From Sulfurovum sp. (GTDB lineage: Bacteria > Campylobacterota > Campylobacteria > Campylobacterales > Sulfurovaceae): DNA of 64,000 nt. The translations under genes and the position numbers were made by a program. Shown here piece after piece: positions 62,386 through 64,000 of the stretch. Numbering within the stretch: position 1 is the stretch's first letter; each line of letters starts with the position of its first letter. The DNA is taken from contig JAGXFO010000011.1 in NCBI GenBank assembly GCA_024637255.1, positions 62,001 through 126,000 of the forward strand, in the 5' to 3' direction. The notes below the pieces were generated by a model. The model worked only from the letters and a program-made list of their open reading frames with translations. It did no database searches and was not told where the DNA came from.

Positions 62386-64000
62386 TTGCCAAATTTTACG
62401 GTAAGCAGTCCATACCAGCCTGCGGGCGACCAGGCCACTGCTATAGAGATGCTTAGCAGCTCCATAGAAGCAGGAAACCAGTACCAGACTTTGCTGGGAG
62501 TTACAGGTTCTGGCAAAACCTATACGATGGCAAAAGTCATAGAAAAAACCAAAAAACCTACCCTCATCATGACACACAACAAAACGCTTGCAGCACAACT
62601 TTACTCTGAGTTCAAGAGTTTTTTTCCCAACAATCATGTGGAGTACTTCATCTCTTACTATGATTATTACCAGCCTGAAGCGTACTTGCCACGACAAGAC
62701 TTATTTATAGAAAAAGACTCTTCCATCAATCAGGAGTTGGAGCGTTTGCGTTTAAGTACGACAGCCAACCTGCTTTCACATGAGGATGTCATCGTCATCG
62801 CTTCGGTGTCTGCCAATTACGGATTGGGTTCGCCTGATGATTACCGCAGTATCGTGCAGAAACTTTGTGTGGGAGATGAGTACAACCAGAAAGCGCTGCT
62901 GCTTAGACTCGTAGACATGGGGTACAAACGCAATGACGAGTTTTTTGACAGAGGCGACTTTAGGGTGACCGGAGAGGTCATAGACATCTACCCTGCTTAC
63001 GCTGAAGAGTTTGCCATACGCATAGAGTTTTTCGGGGACGAGATAGAAGCTATTTATGAGTTTAACTCCCTTACCGGCGAAAAAGAAGAAGGGGTAAAAG
63101 AAGTCACCGTTTACTCCGCCAACCAGTTCATAGTAAGTAAAGAGAAACTCGCCCTTGCGGTCAAAAGTATAGAAGAAGAGTTGGGTGATAGGCTCGCGTA
63201 TTATCAAAAAGAAGACCGGATAATAGAGTACAACCGACTTAAACAACGTACAGAGTTTGACTTGGAAATGATAGAGGGCACGGGAATGTGCAAAGGCATT
63301 GAAAACTATTCTCGACATCTTACTGGGAAAAAAGTAGGTGAAACACCCTACTCCATGATGGACTACTTCGAAGCCATGCATGAGGACTACCTTGTCATTG
63401 TCGATGAGTCTCATGTGAGTCTTCCGCAGTTTAGAGGCATGTACGCAGGGGATAGAAGCCGTAAAGAGGTATTGGTAGACCATGGATTTAGACTGCCCTC
63501 AGCTCTGGACAACAGACCACTGATGTTTGATGAGTACATCCATAAAGCACCCCACTTTTTGTTTGTCTCTGCCACACCCAATGAGCTTGAACTTGAACTC
63601 TCTTCAGTCGTTGCTGAGCAAGTGGTACGTCCTACAGGACTGCTAGACCCACCCATAGAAGTGATAGACAGCACCTATCAGGTAGAAAATCTCTATGATA
63701 GGATGAAACCTGTCATCGCAAAAGGTGAGCGTGTGCTCATCACCGTGCTTACCAAAAAAATGGCAGAAGAACTGAGTACCTATTACAATGACCTTGGACT
63801 AAAAGCACGTCATATGCACTCAGAAATGGATGCCATAGAAAGAAATCAGACCATACGTTCCTTGCGTTTGGGGGAGTTTGACATTCTCATCGGTATTAAC
63901 CTGCTTAGAGAAGGGCTTGATTTGCCCGAAGTGAGTCTGGTTGCCATACTTGATGCAGATAAAGAAGGTTTTTTACGCTCACGTACCGCGCTCATACAAA
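62386..64000 (+). CDS. uvrB: Excinuclease ABC subunit B, 3' end beyond window
   Basis: Damage-verification helicase of nucleotide excision repair. 538 codons are visible: FTVSSPYQPAGDQ, Walker A GVTGSGKTYTMA, the beta-hairpin YYDYYQPEAYLPRQDLFIEKD, IVDESH, FVSATP and NLLREGLDLPEV. TTG at 62386 follows AAAGGTGAATT and gives the standard N-terminus; the frame remains open to the last base, so the C-terminal UVR domain is off the window. Confidence 0.96.
   Translation, partial: MPNFTVSSPYQPAGDQATAIEMLSSSIEAGNQYQTLLGVTGSGKTYTMAKVIEKTKKPTLIMTHNKTLAAQLYSEFKSFFPNNHVEYFISYYDYYQPEAYLPRQDLFIEKDSSINQELERLRLSTTANLLSHEDVIVIASVSANYGLGSPDDYRSIVQKLCVGDEYNQKALLLRLVDMGYKRNDEFFDRGDFRVTGEVIDIYPAYAEEFAIRIEFFGDEIEAIYEFNSLTGEKEEGVKEVTVYSANQFIVSKEKLALAVKSIEEELGDRLAYYQKEDRIIEYNRLKQRTEFDLEMIEGTGMCKGIENYSRHLTGKKVGETPYSMMDYFEAMHEDYLVIVDESHVSLPQFRGMYAGDRSRKEVLVDHGFRLPSALDNRPLMFDEYIHKAPHFLFVSATPNELELELSSVVAEQVVRPTGLLDPPIEVIDSTYQVENLYDRMKPVIAKGERVLITVLTKKMAEELSTYYNDLGLKARHMHSEMDAIERNQTIRSLRLGEFDILIGINLLREGLDLPEVSLVAILDADKEGFLRSRTALIQ

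Noticed and set aside
62353..63674. Three long minus-strand open frames near the window end
   Set aside because: They are antisense to uvrB, whose frame runs off the window edge and has all family motifs.
1..64000. tRNA or rRNA genes
   Set aside because: I looked through the intergenic regions and found no T-arm GGTTCGA-type sequence with a matching acceptor other than in tmRNA; a covariance scan would be needed to exclude them fully.
1..64000. Insertion sequences or prophage
   Set aside because: No transposase, integrase or phage structural gene is recognisable, even around the acquired lasso island.

Overview
The window is a chromosomal segment of a Campylobacterota (Epsilonproteobacteria) bacterium, most like the Sulfurovum/Sulfurimonas group of sulfur lithoautotrophs. 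This is inferred from the relatives the proteins recall (ArsRS-type two-component pair, short ComEC, PgbA-domain protein, H. pylori/Campylobacter-like tmRNA tag) and from the compact, AT-rich, overlapping gene style. No database search was possible. Most of the window is dense housekeeping sequence.

Layout. 1-9084 (minus): lysA, an LptF/G permease, pth, rplY, pilT, tal, then aat-clpA-clpS (N-degron proteolysis). 9148-12124 (plus): bioD, pyrB, pabB and a small acidic exported protein. 12136-15674 (minus): a lipoprotein, a rhomboid protease, small proteins, then rsmG, a PqqD-like protein and a DsbC-like protein. 15767-23846: an accessory island (below). 23953-31444: ribA, hemB, argF, hemN, a GlcF-like Fe-S protein and an ArsRS-type pair whose regulator seems to start at AUU. 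31464-42370: AI-2E transporter, ruvB, panB, trpA, mgtE, lgt and a two-gene 2-hydroxyacyl-CoA dehydratase/activase system. 42374-45374: molybdate operon (modA, molbindin, modB, modC) with a ModE-type operator and a truncated porin remnant. 45714-46088: tmRNA. 46217-54692: alr, agmatine-to-putrescine genes, NUDIX, M23 peptidase, PgbA-like protein, GlcD, YihY. 54642-64000: comEC, dnaB, ispG, priA, two prepilins with a decayed third between them, two small proteins, and the 5' part of uvrB, cut by the window end.

Main discovery. The island at 14.6-23.9 kb reads as a lasso-peptide (RiPP) locus under cyclic-di-GMP riboswitch control. A minus-strand operon encodes an ABC exporter, a B2 leader peptidase, an HprK-like kinase and an asparagine-synthetase-like cyclase (Ser2 instead of the glutaminase Cys). 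It ends with a 55-residue precursor at 18524-18691 that overlaps the cyclase stop codon and has its own AGGAG. The leader carries a W-x2-P...L...T pattern with Thr at -2. The core starts SGIGGNVES, which allows a Ser1-Glu8 macrolactam. A PqqD-like candidate for the missing B1 partner lies 3.6 kb away, coupled between dsbC and rsmG. A GEMM-I (c-di-GMP-I) aptamer sits ahead of the operon at 23755-23846. Two nearly identical GEMM-I aptamers in tandem precede a secreted subtilisin-like protease (17223-18380), which converges on the operon across a bidirectional terminator. The proposed reading is that one second messenger controls both a lasso peptide and an extracellular protease.
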